A stretch of 22,500 bases of DNA from Chromera velia (GCA_018398765.1 JAHBMJ010000836.1:8611-31110); one strand, 5' to 3'. Counted from the first letter of the stretch, positions 9,144-18,440 are shown. The notes: a model not told the origin generated them from the sequence alone. Numbers and translations are program-made.

Positions 9144-11228
9144 ATGAAACTTCCGTCTCTTCTGTCTCTCGGGACAGTCCTCTCCCTCTTCTCCGGGAAA
9201 GGGCACACCCTAAAAGACGCCAGGACTTGTGACCGCAACATTCTGCAGGCCTGCAAGACGTCCACATACGCAGACGAGTGGAGGGACCATTTTGAGGGCA
9301 ATGTCGTGTACGCAGATATCCGTTCGGATCTTGAGTCGTGGAAAAAAGCGATTGTTCTCGCCAAGAAGAAAGAAGACCCCTTCACAGTCTGCTCCCAGTT
9401 GACGAAACCAGGAAAGAAAACCACGTACTGTGCACCGACTGGAACAGGGCTTGCCAACGCTCTGCATTCAAAGCTTGGAAAGGGGGCATACAAAAAGTGC
9501 AGTCAGTGTCAGGAGGTGTTCAAAAACCTCCAGGGCCCCTCTACTCTCCCCAAAGCGACCTGTAACCCCTTTTTCTGTCCCGAAAATTTCAATCTGTGTA
9601 AGGAAGTAGAGGCTGCAATTCACAAAGCCAGCCTGAAAGACAAATCCCAGTGCGGCCGTCTCAAACTGCCAACAGAGCCTGAAGTGATCAAGGGAATCGT
9701 GCTCCCCTCCCACCTGGATCTTTTGGGTCCCGTGTGTACCTTCAAGATCCTTCCTCAAATTGAATCCCTCCGGTTGTACAACGACCACTGGCGTCGTTTG
9801 CTGGAAAAATTGCCAGACGAAGATTATGAGAAGTTGGTCAGTTCAGGTGCAGTCTCGACAGAGGAGGAGAAGAGCCTGTTCAGAGAAAATCTGATCCCGA
9901 CAGAGTCGGAGATGGAGAATGTGAAGGAAGGGGAGACGGCAAAGGGATATCTCGACATTCTTCTCGAAAAAGAGGACTTGGGGGAAGCAGAGACTGTGGA
10001 CGGTCTGACGATGACCACAAACGTCTTCTCGTCTCTCCTCTTCATGCACGAAGAGGCCCTCGAAGATCTCAAACCCTATGAAGACCTCTGTGAGAAACTG
10101 GAAACCTTCAAACCAGACCCCACAGCAGCAGCCCCCCCTAGCGATCCAGCAGCAGCACACAGAGCAATGACAGATAAGATCCTGGCACAAGGAACCGCTG
10201 CCGGCAGTCCCGTCAGGCAGATTTTAGAGCTCCTGAATGCCGCAGTCGCAGTACCCAAAGTCAAAACCCAGCACCACCTGAAGGACATTATAGACTCCGC
10301 TGACTTCTTTTCCTCGCGCTTCACAACAAAAAACACAGGGACGGCGTTGATGGACATGGCGGCGTTGAAGAAGAGGTTGAAGGAGGTCTCGTCGAGGCTC
10401 ACAGAGATAGGGGGGGCACAGTACGACCTTCACGTAGCACAGGGGCACCTGGCCTCAGAGAAAACTTCAGACATGTCCGGTGCCCTCAATGCAGCCCAGA
10501 GGCTCAAAAAAAGCCTCTCAGGCCTCGCATTGGCCCTTGAGGGAATGTCAGACGATCCGGCCATTCAGTTTGACGATCTGATGACTGAGATTGAAGGTGC
10601 AAATTTGGCCTTTCGGGTCCTCAAGGAGAAGGAGGATATTCTCAAGAAAGGGGGTTTTCCCATATGGACCCCAGAGGAGGGTAGTTCCATGTTCACAAAA
10701 TTGATGTCCAAAATGGTGGCCACAGGGGAGTTCTACACAGAGAACGGAAAAGAAAAACCGGTCATTGCCCCGCATTACCTTGCAGACATCCTCCGTCAAC
10801 TCCAACGGCCTGTCGATTTGTTCGACGACCTGGCAGAGGAGATGAGGGTGAACACCACCAAATTTGTCGAGTCCAGAGAGACAGATTACGCAGTAGAAAC
10901 ACTCAGCAGTGGAACCGCCCCCCCCAGTCAAGTCAAAAACGCGCTCTCCTCCCTAGAGCCAAAGTTGCATGCATTCATCACAGACATGGAGAAGGAGTAT
11001 CGATTCTTCCGAGTGGACTCTCTGCCGATTCTTGAGACCTTCTGGCAGATCCTTGTCTCCATGCTCAACCATTGGCCAGACAGAATGTTGATTATGGTGG
11101 GGTTTGATGAGAACAGAGAGCTGTCCTTGGCGTCTCCCAACCTGATTATGAGGGGGTCGTACACGAAGGACATTTCCGCACTTCGAGATCTTATAGCGTC
11201 GGCCCTCAAACAGAAGGGTCTCGAATGA
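9144..11228 (+). CDS. secreted or endomembrane protein of unknown family, 694 residues, intronless
   Basis: An uninterrupted frame from ATG (G at -3) to TGA. The N-terminus MKLPSLLSLGTVLSLFSG is a signal-peptide-like stretch: one Lys, a hydrophobic core, then small residues. Eleven Cys follow within about the first 205 residues, including a CSQC pair and a CNPFFCPENFNLC group, suggesting a disulfide-bonded N-terminal domain. After one more Cys near residue 310 there is none; the rest is mostly helical, with a short Ala/Pro-rich linker (TAAAPPSDPAAAH) separating the parts. I see no transmembrane segment, no ER-retention tail and no catalytic motif I can name. A TATA box and the TGCATGCA cluster lie just upstream, the best promoter context in the window. 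No intron is visible, unlike the EF-hand gene nearby. I do not recognise the family. Confidence 0.85.
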   Translation: MKLPSLLSLGTVLSLFSGKGHTLKDARTCDRNILQACKTSTYADEWRDHFEGNVVYADIRSDLESWKKAIVLAKKKEDPFTVCSQLTKPGKKTTYCAPTGTGLANALHSKLGKGAYKKCSQCQEVFKNLQGPSTLPKATCNPFFCPENFNLCKEVEAAIHKASLKDKSQCGRLKLPTEPEVIKGIVLPSHLDLLGPVCTFKILPQIESLRLYNDHWRRLLEKLPDEDYEKLVSSGAVSTEEEKSLFRENLIPTESEMENVKEGETAKGYLDILLEKEDLGEAETVDGLTMTTNVFSSLLFMHEEALEDLKPYEDLCEKLETFKPDPTAAAPPSDPAAAHRAMTDKILAQGTAAGSPVRQILELLNAAVAVPKVKTQHHLKDIIDSADFFSSRFTTKNTGTALMDMAALKKRLKEVSSRLTEIGGAQYDLHVAQGHLASEKTSDMSGALNAAQRLKKSLSGLALALEGMSDDPAIQFDDLMTEIEGANLAFRVLKEKEDILKKGGFPIWTPEEGSSMFTKLMSKMVATGEFYTENGKEKPVIAPHYLADILRQLQRPVDLFDDLAEEMRVNTTKFVESRETDYAVETLSSGTAPPSQVKNALSSLEPKLHAFITDMEKEYRFFRVDSLPILETFWQILVSMLNHWPDRMLIMVGFDENRELSLASPNLIMRGSYTKDISALRDLIASALKQKGLE

Positions 11229-11424
11229 AAATGTTGATCCACACGGCAGCCACTCTGCCTACAGAAAGGTGCAAAAGGACAAAGTAGAAAGACAGTGAAA
11301 AAACGTGCCACGGCTGCAATTAAAGACAAAAGCTTCCATCTGCTCTGGCGTTAATTATCATTACTCAAATATTAACGTCAGTTCATACTCTTCAGTTGTT
11401 ATTCACTTAATACTACGTACCGTT

Positions 11425-11430
11425 AATAAA
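11425..11430 (+). terminator. possible poly(A) signal AATAAA
   Basis: AATAAA lies about 200 bases after the stop of the secreted-protein gene in AT-rich sequence. The hexamer is expected by chance in such DNA, so this is only suggestive. Confidence 0.25.
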
Positions 11431-11678
11431 ACATAATATTCATACTGCAAATTAGAATTTAAGTCTTTTCACTGTTTTACACTGTTTCGGAAAGCCATTC
11501 CTTTTTCATACTATTCTTTTTCTGATACAATATTTTTTTTTAAGTTTAAAAGTTAAATGCTGGTAAAATTTTTATTTTTTTTATCATTAAACCGTTTCTT
11601 CATTAAGGCATTCAAAAACTTGAATTTCAAATTTTATTTATATGAAAAAGTATAGGGAAAATGAGTTAAAATAATTTT

Positions 11679-12182
11679 AGGAGTAACCAACTTAATTTGG
11701 TTACCGAGGCGGCCGTTAAGCCGCTCGGTAACCATTTTTATGGTTACAGTAATCCTGCAGAGTCACATATTGATTACCGTTGTTTCGGTAACCCAAACAG
11801 TGGTAATCGTTCTTGTAAGTAAAACAAATTAGTAGGTAAATCAAGTACCAAAGATAGATTTATTGTAAAGTTCTCTTATGTCTAGAAATATGTGTAAGTA
11901 TATGTAAGTTAAAGTTAAGTTCTTGATATTATAGAAACAACTTAGACAAAAAAAGTTTAAAAATGATCTTTTTTACGTCGTACGGTACTCGTACACAGTT
12001 TTTAAAGATACGTTTCTCCTATATTACTATAATATTAGATCTCGATGCAACACATTTATGGGCAGATATAGCCAGATTACCGCGGTAGTGGTAATCCTCT
12101 CAAACCCCCCTTGTTACCAAATTTAGGTTACCAATTTGATGGTAACCAAAAGCTTTCTGAGAAGGGCCAGTAGTTACTCCTA
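11679..12182. mobile_element. MITE-like element with GGAGTAAC terminal repeats and GTTACC-rich ends
   Basis: The left end reads TTAGGAGTAAC and the right end GTTACTCCTAA, giving inverted termini around an AT-rich interior of about 500 bases; TA dinucleotides at both ends could be a target duplication. Both subterminal regions hold many GGTTACC, GGTAACC and GGTAATC copies. One forms a hairpin at about 11699-11733. No transposase frame is present, so if mobile it would be non-autonomous. Confidence 0.5.
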
Positions 12183-12604
12183 ACAGCACAGTGTAGTTTT
12201 GGCACTGTTTTGCTTATATATGCTTACTCGAATTAAATTTTTGAATTGAATTGAGGCGGTTAAAGCCGGTGAGAATATACTCGAATACTTGTGCCGCATG
12301 AGCATACAATTCACAGAGATAGCTTCAAGGTTTCTCGTAGAGTCTCAAAAAAAATTATTAAGAATTCGTACTGGTGCGAAATTGACTGCGAATGCGCAGC
12401 AATGCAAATGCATACAGACAGTGCGAAACCTGAAAATGCTTTTCAGTATTAAGACCTTTAGCGTGTCTTGCAGCTTTTGCAATGCACTGTCTAAAGCCAA
12501 TCCGAGATGTCCCCCCTCTTCCCACCACTGGCAGCCGTCTCTTCTGAGCCAAAGATTCCGTCAAGCAAGAGTGCCGAAGCCTTTTGGGGATTCACGGTGC
12601 CCGT

Positions 12605-12768
12605 GAAGGAGGTGTCGACCAACTCTGCATGCATGTACAAAGAAGGAGGTATCGACCAACTCTGCATGCATGTACAAAGAAGGAGGTGTCGACCAACTCT
12701 GCATGCATGTACAAACAAGACGTGAAGGAGGTGTCGACCAACTCTGTATGCATGTACAAACAAGACGT
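12605..12768. repeat. minisatellite, four units of 37-45 bases
   Basis: Units start at 12605, 12642, 12679 and 12724. Each contains GGAGGTRTCGACCAACTCT followed by TGCATGCATGTACA (TGTATGCATGTACA in the last). The third and fourth units carry an extra ACAAGACGT block, so the array grew by two kinds of unit. Open frames across it in several phases are by-products of the repeat. Confidence 0.9.
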
Positions 12769-12895
12769 CACGTTGCGCAACGATGATGATTTAGGAGGTC
12801 AACTGTAGAGGAAATCTGGGCAGCTTGCAGTCGGTCAGCAGGTCATTCAGTAAACAGAGAGTGAGCGGAGCGGAGAGGGAGTGCATGGGAGGGCA

Positions 12896-12896
<1 letters not shown>

Positions 12897-12958
<62 letters not shown>

Positions 12959-12960
12959 TA
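12897..12960. repeat. GA and GACA microsatellite
   Basis: A (GA)n tract grading into (GACA)n, inside a purine-rich stretch that continues to about 13150. Open frames here translate to Arg/Glu/Lys runs and are not supported as genes. Confidence 0.9.
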
Positions 12961-13319
12961 GTCAAACAGAGAAAAAAAAACAAAAGCGAAAGGACGAAAG
13001 GATGGAACTTGAAGGAAAAAAGGAAGGAAGGAACGGAGGAAGCAAAGAAGAAAGGGAGGAGAAAGTGAGCCAGAATCAAAAGAAGAAAAAAGGGAGAAGG
13101 GAAAAGTGAGGAGGAAAATAAAGGCATAACACAAAAAGAAAGGAGGAAGCCAGAAAGAAACCCCTGAAACCCCATATCGCACCGTGTCCGACAGAGCTGA
13201 CCACGCAGGCTCAGACGTTTCTATTTCGTGAAGTTAACTCAGACACACACCATGTTGATTGAGTGCGAAGAGTGTCCCCCTCAAACCAGAGTGAAGACAA
13301 ACCCAGAATGGCCGAGCAG

Positions 13320-13358
13320 TCATCCATCTAGCTCCTCGAGGAAGTCGGGGAATGGGAT
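13320..13358 (-). other. probable terminal EF-hand half (IPFPDFLEELDG-stop)
   Basis: Twenty-one bases past the apparent stop of the EF-hand gene, in the same reading frame, lies IPFPDFLEELDG and a TGA. This is the typical end of a last EF-hand loop and exiting helix. A donor CTGCAG^GTCTAC at 13428/13427 and a strong pyrimidine tract before 13358 suggest a further intron, but no AG sits at the expected acceptor. The true last exon is probably here. Confidence 0.5.
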
Positions 13359-13379
13359 CAAAACAAAAAGAAGAGCGAA

Positions 13380-15870
13380 TTAAGGAGAGACCACAGCACA
13401 CGGCGCAAAAAGAGAGACCAGGTAGACCTGCAGACCTCTGAGGAATGTGACTTCGTTGCTGTCAAGGCAGTCGCCAAAATTCTTCAAGTTGTACTCCAAC
13501 GCCTCCAGGGACACAGATGAAGGTTCTTCTCCTGCATCTGCAAGAGGAAGGCGGGAACCAAACAAGAGAGGGCGGCAAATGTGTGAGCATCACAGACAAC
13601 GAAAGAAGAGAAGAGACGGAAGTTCTGTGCCTCTCATCCGTCCCGACTGGTTGACAGCGACGAACAGATTGGAACTTCTACTCAGCGAAAGAAAAACTTA
13701 CATGACCAGAAACGAAAGAAAGCGCAACCTCTGTGCACGCTCACACTGCCACGCTTTGACCCTCTCCCCAAAGTAAGCAAGCGGCCAGACATGCAGTCAA
13801 ACAGAAAGATAGGCAATCTCGTTCTTTTCCCCCTCTTTGTGATTCTTTTGGTTTTTTTCTGCATTTCTTTCTTTCTTTCTGTCTGTCTGTCTGTCTGTCT
13901 ACCTACCTGTCTGTCTTGCTGTCTTTCTTTCTTTCTTTCTTTTTCTCCCCTTTCCTCCCTTTGACAGGTAGTCCAAGGTATTTTTCATGTGAGACAGAGA
14001 GGCAAGCAGACGAAGACACAGAAAGATATACAGAAAGGTGGGCAGGGAAGCAAGCAGACACAGAGCTCGAATGAGGGACTTGCTGACCTCCCCTGACATC
14101 CCCCAGCTCCTTCATTGCATTCACCAGATCGTCTGTCGAGACCTCACGTGCCCTGCAGAGACAGACATACAGACAAAATAAATTCAAAATAAGTGAAAAT
14201 AAATTCATTTTTTGTATTCATTTTTTGTACGAATTTGATAGGGTCGAGACCTCACGTGCCCTGCAGAGACTTGCAGACACGCAGACGGACTTTTTCTGTT
14301 GACAATTTAGTGCACAGAACAGCAATATGGGGGGATGCATGGAGAAGCAGCTGTGCTCTCGGCACGCAGAGTCGAGCTGTTTGCAACTCCCTAGGTTTCA
14401 AGTTTGCTTTCCCTGGTGACAAAACAACAGCCAGAGCCAAAACTATTCAGTCCGTTTACCGGAAAAAAGTACGAGCATATTCAGACACAAAAGACTGGAT
14501 GAGAAAAACGAATTTCATACGACCAGAATTTGTCGCCATGATTCTTCTCTATTTGCTCTAAGAAAGTGCCAAACGCTCTCCATGATCTGCCCATCCTTCT
14601 TCACTCTATGTGGGGATTGCAACCACATCCATTCAGGTTATCGTACTGATCACCATTCGAGCAGATTAATTCTGTGTCGTCACAGCAGCAGATCCACAGT
14701 CACGCAGAGACATAAGCCCGTCCCAAAGGTGTCACTCACTTGTCTGTGAGACTCGACACGAGCTGCTCCAAGCGCTCGAACGAGCTGCCCACATTTTCTT
14801 TCATACAGAATTCTTTTTCAGTATCTGTATTTTTTTAAAAGAATTCTGTATGAAAGAAAATGCACTCACTTGTCTGTGAGACTCGACACGAGCTGCTCAA
14901 AGCGCTCGAAGGAAAGCTGTCCGTGTTCTGACAAGCAGGAGATGAGAGAAAGGGCACAAATGAGACACCTCACGTGAGGCTTGGGTCCCCCAGAGAATTA
15001 GACATGCATCTGGTGAAACTGCCAACCGGTCGACTCATATGTATACATTTTCTTGCTGAGTGGCAGCTAGGCTGGCTTTTGTCCGACTGGAACATTCGCC
15101 TAGTTACTCTTCTACGCTCTATTTGGCTGTCAGACAGGACAAGCAAGCGAGTGACTGACGGAGAGGGTCTGCTGTTCGGAGAGCCTGCTCGACTTCTCTG
15201 CGTGTCAGCGGCATTCCCAGCATGCGGAGGGCAAGGGGGACCTGCAGAATCATGCAGGGGACGGAGGAAAAGAGGGGAAAAGAGTGATCAGTTGGGATGC
15301 ATCGAAAATATAGGCACTAATATTGACGAACGGATTGGTGCATGCAGGGAATCATGCAGTCTTACAAGTTGACCGTAGCAACACGGGTTTGGATGACAAA
15401 TCTCTTTCTTTCATCTGATGACGGCAGAGACAGCAGAAAGAGTGAAGGAACACCGAGCTGGGATTGCTTACCAAAGGTGAAGGTAGGACAAAAACTCAGC
15501 TTGTATGCTGGCACTAACTAGAAGTCGTGCACATATACAGGGATATACGTCTGTACATGTGTACGTGCGCAGATGAAGCAGAGAACAGCTTTCTTGACGT
15601 ACTCTAGAAGCGGGCGAATCCTCCCTTCGACGCGATGCATGGGGGGCCTCTTCGCGTATTTTAATCTCTCTCTGCACCCATGATTGTGTGCGCATGGATG
15701 CACTAGTGCAATCTGCTCACCTTCTCTCTGGGTATGTTTCCCGAAGCCTTCACATCCAAAAGAGTGAAGACAGTGCAAAGAGACTCTGCCTCCACCCGCA
15801 CTGCCCCTGCTGCACTCCCGCTGGAGAAGCGTCGCTCTTCCCCCCCGTGCTGATCGTTTGATGGATCCAT
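13380..15870 (-). CDS. EF-hand (calmodulin-like) protein, five exons
   Basis: Exons: 15870-15721, 15241-15160, 14927-14870, 14152-14088 and 13537-13380. Introns use GT-AG (donors AAG^GTGAGC, CC^GTCAGT, AA^GTGAGT, GAG^GTCAGC; acceptors after TTCTGCAG, CTTGTCAG, TCTCTGCAG and CTCTTGCAG). Phases 0, 1, 2, 1 all match, giving 170 residues from ATG at 15870 to TAA at 13382-13380. EF-hand 1: helix ESLCTVFTLL, loop DVKASGNIPREK (39-50). EF-hand 2: helix TRREVEQALRTA, loop DPLQHGQLSFER (75-86), helix FEQLVSSL. Both loops have Gly at position 6 and an aliphatic residue at 8, but Lys or Arg instead of Glu at 12, so calcium binding is probably weak or lost. VSTDDLVNAMKELGD matches the second half of EF-hand 3; its first half is missing, perhaps in an unrecognised exon. 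The C-terminal hydrophobic tail may be intron read-through. Likely a regulatory or light-chain-type protein; partner unknown. Confidence 0.75.
13866..13945. repeat. CTTT/GTCT microsatellite in an intron
   Basis: (TTTC)n, (TGTC)n and (TTTC)n blocks lie within the last confirmed intron of the EF-hand gene (between 14087 and 13538). Confidence 0.9.
14135..14270. repeat. 28-base direct repeat of a splice acceptor flanking an AT-rich insert
   Basis: The 28 bases at 14135-14162 (acceptor and first 18 bases of EF-hand exon 4) recur exactly at 14243-14270, separated by 80 bases of AT-rich sequence with short inverted repeats. Only the inner copy leads into an open exon. Confidence 0.8.
14733..14919. 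repeat. duplicated exon-donor segment separated by a perfect hairpin
   Basis: The 3' part of EF-hand exon 3 with its GTGAGTG donor (14864-14912) recurs with few changes at about 14733-14782. Between the copies, 14792-14817 and 14837-14862 are exact 26-base inverted repeats around a 19-base loop. The extra copy keeps exon reading frame and phase but lacks a good acceptor. Confidence 0.85.
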
Positions 15871-16614
15871 TTCGTAAAGCAGGGCACAATTATAACGAGC
15901 TGTGGACCTCAAGAAACGCAAAACGCCGTTCAGATCAGGTATGCATGCATGCAGTTGTCTCCTGGCAGTTTCTGACCAGCTCGATCAACGCAAAGTGTTG
16001 TACAAAGCGAGAGAGGTACCAAGGAAGGAGCTCAGCTCGAATCTATTCTGAAGTGGGATCAGCCATGTGGTGTGCCTGAGACGGACCGTCTACCCAATTA
16101 ACAGTGACTTCAATGACAATAAATACGCTCATTGCACGGTTGCATGCGCTTGCATGCAGTGATATCGATCGAGTCCCTATACAGCTAAGCTGTGGCGGAC
16201 TCCTGTCGTCGCCACTCCACCTTGTTCTTGCAGGAGGCTTTCAGCTTAAAAAAAAACAAATCATTGAAACAGGTTTACTTTAAATTTTAAAAAACTTGAA
16301 CTATAAGGTTAAATTCTGAGAAGTAGACTGTAGACAAAGCATTTTACACTTCAATGGGTGTTTCAAGACGTTTATATAGAGGGTCAATAACGCTTAATTG
16401 GAAATGTTATGAACAGAGATGAACAGAGGGTGTTACTACGATCTATACTGGGATATATTTGAGGGACTAATAATAAACAACTAACAATGATGATCGAGGG
16501 CTTTGTTATACATACAACTAACAATTACTAACAATCTGACACAACCATTCCAATAACCTTTTAAATTTTTTGAACTACAATATTTTATGATTGCTGCAGG
16601 TTTTATTATACTTT

Positions 16615-17015
16615 TATACCGCGTTTGGCTGAAATTTGCATAGCGCACTTGATTCGGATTAATTTCGGACGAAAAAAAATAAGTTTTGAAATGCATGCTA
16701 GGGGCCCCCAACATGTTGGGAAAGGGGCCCCGGCACTCCACTTGTATGCCCAATGACTTTCCGGGGCCCGATTCAATTTGTTCGAAATTCAGATTCACAT
16801 CTGATGAAATTTAGTCTGTCAGATCTGAATCTGAATTTCGAACAAATTGAATCGGACCCCGGAAAGTCATTGGGCGTGGAAGTAGAGTGCTAAGGCCCCT
16901 TCTCCAACATGTTGGGGGCCCCCAGCATGCATCTGAAAACTTTTGTTTTTTCAAAAAAATAAATCCTGAATCGCATCCTATGACAAAATTGTAAAATTCA
17001 AGTGTATGCGGTATA
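16615..17015. mobile_element. foldback element with long inverted arms
   Basis: Sequence at 16615-16806 recurs inverted at about 16820-17015. The inner 110 bases (16693 inward and 16931 inward) match at roughly nine bases in ten by eye, and most differences are C/T or G/A. The outer parts are more diverged but still align (TATACCGC at the left tip, GCGGTATA at the right). There is no coding capacity, so this resembles a MITE. Confidence 0.75.
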
Positions 17016-17439
17016 TATCGGTTTGACTAACATGAATTTTTTTATCTTTTTCATAACTCTAATCTCTAGTATTTACTTCACTCATGTACGCTCATGCCTA
17101 GGCTCATATACTCAATTACCTTTATCATAAATCTAATATACTCAATAGCTAGAATTATTGTTTAATCATTAGCTATTGGTTATCAAATATTATAAAACTT
17201 AGGCTTTTTAATTTGAGGTTAAAACGCATAAAAAAGAAATGTATAACCATTTCACTGGCCATTTCTTTATTTAAAACTTACACTTTTTTATTTAACTCCG
17301 TATAAGTCCATTTTTTTCTATACCTAGCTCTATAGAATAAAAACATTGTTTAGAATGTTGGTAAGACTCAGGAAGACCCAGAGTCAGATAAAGTAATACC
17401 AAGTTAGACACACTCTAATTTACTAATAGCAGCATTAAA

Positions 17440-18440
17440 AGTTTGCTCCTAACAAGGCTGGATCGTCATCTGCTTCACATTTGCCATGCATCACGACTCA
17501 AGCTTCCTAATGTGGTCTGTTTGAGCCGCCCACGTCTCTGCTTCCATAGAGGAGGGCCGGGAAGGATACCACCTCTGCACGTATGTATTTTGGTTTTTGT
17601 TGTCAGCCTTACCCTCTTCCATTCCTCGATCCCCTTGCAACTTCCCCTCCACTATCCTTCTTTTCTGAATGTGATGATGGATCTTTCTGTCGAGAGACCT
17701 ATCGTTGGACATCAGACTCTCCAGGTACTGGAACTGCTCTACCTCCTGCAGAGGCTATAGAAGCTGTCTCTTAATTGCAATGGTGGACTGATGCGGCTCT
17801 CCTGTATGTTTTTTTCCCCCTCCACTCCCCTTCCCCTGGCTAGCTGCACCATCACTTCTAATCACTTTCGTTTTCTTGATGGAGATTTTTAGTCCCCACT
17901 GGTCGTACGCTGCCTACAAACGGTCTACAAACTCCTGTATACGATGCTTTTGCATTTCAGGTGCTGCCAGGTCGTCTGCAACTTGAAACTTCAAATCAGT
18001 AATGCTGATCTTGAAGATAAAATAAGATAAACTGCTTTGTCTTCTTGCTTGAAAAAGGCTGCGCAAAATATGGTAAAATCTACCTTCACCTCCACCCCCC
18101 CATCCCAGCCCCGTAAGGCTTCCTGTACAACTGCTTCAAGAAAGATAAGAAAAAGGAGAAACCCGATCATGCATCCCTGTCTGACCCCATTCCTGACTGC
18201 AAACAGCTCTGCTTTTGATCTCTCTATTCACCTCAACATATGCCTCCATGTCTTACATGAACGACATGATGATATATGATGATGTCTGTTAGGAGGGCAG
18301 CAATGCCCACTTTCAAAAGAAAAGTATGGAGGGCCATATGATAATATTGACTGTATCGAAAGCCTTCAATTAAATTAAGTTTGTCAGGTCAACGAACAGC
18401 CAGAACAGACGAATCTGCATCTTCCGTGCCTTGTCCGTGA
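17440..18440 (-). mobile_element. decayed non-LTR retrotransposon (LINE) reverse transcriptase
   Basis: Minus-strand translation in broken frames gives an ordered series of reverse-transcriptase features: LFWLFVDLTN then KAFDTVN (about 18410-18346; the family usually has VDLTKAFDTVN), VRQGCMIG (about 18185-18166), VADDLA around the catalytic aspartates (17979-17971), WGLKISIKKTKVI (about 17900-17860), and the C-terminal part FQYLESLMSNDRSLDRKIHH and TWAAQTDHIRKLES (about 17740-17490). Stops and frame changes occur between blocks, so it is dead. The spacing and order fit a LINE RT thumb and C-terminal region. I see no endonuclease domain or poly(A) tail, so this is a 3' fragment. Confidence 0.85.

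Noticed and set aside
9047..11329. Minus-strand frames across the secreted-protein gene
   Set aside because: Shadows of a strong 694-codon frame with its own TATA box and signal peptide.
12605..12768. CRISPR-like array
   Set aside because: The repeat covers the entire unit, with no unique spacers, in eukaryotic DNA.
12491..12808. Frames in several phases across the 37-base minisatellite
   Set aside because: A unit of 37 bases shifts frame each repeat and keeps several phases open; no flanking coding sequence.
14571..14660. Extra exon QIMESVWHFLRANRE for the third EF-hand
   Set aside because: Resembles an entering helix, but the only nearby GT donor gives phase 0 while exon 4 needs phase 2.
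14974..15889. Plus- and minus-strand frames of 120-130 codons over EF-hand exons 1 and 2
   Set aside because: They run through introns and contradict the splice-phase model that gives a recognisable EF-hand protein.
16481..16798. Minus-strand 105-codon frame
   Set aside because: It lies largely in one arm of the foldback element and AT-rich flank, with no conserved-looking segment.
17443..18279. Plus-strand frames near 17.4-18.3 kb
   Set aside because: Antisense to clear reverse-transcriptase blocks on the minus strand.
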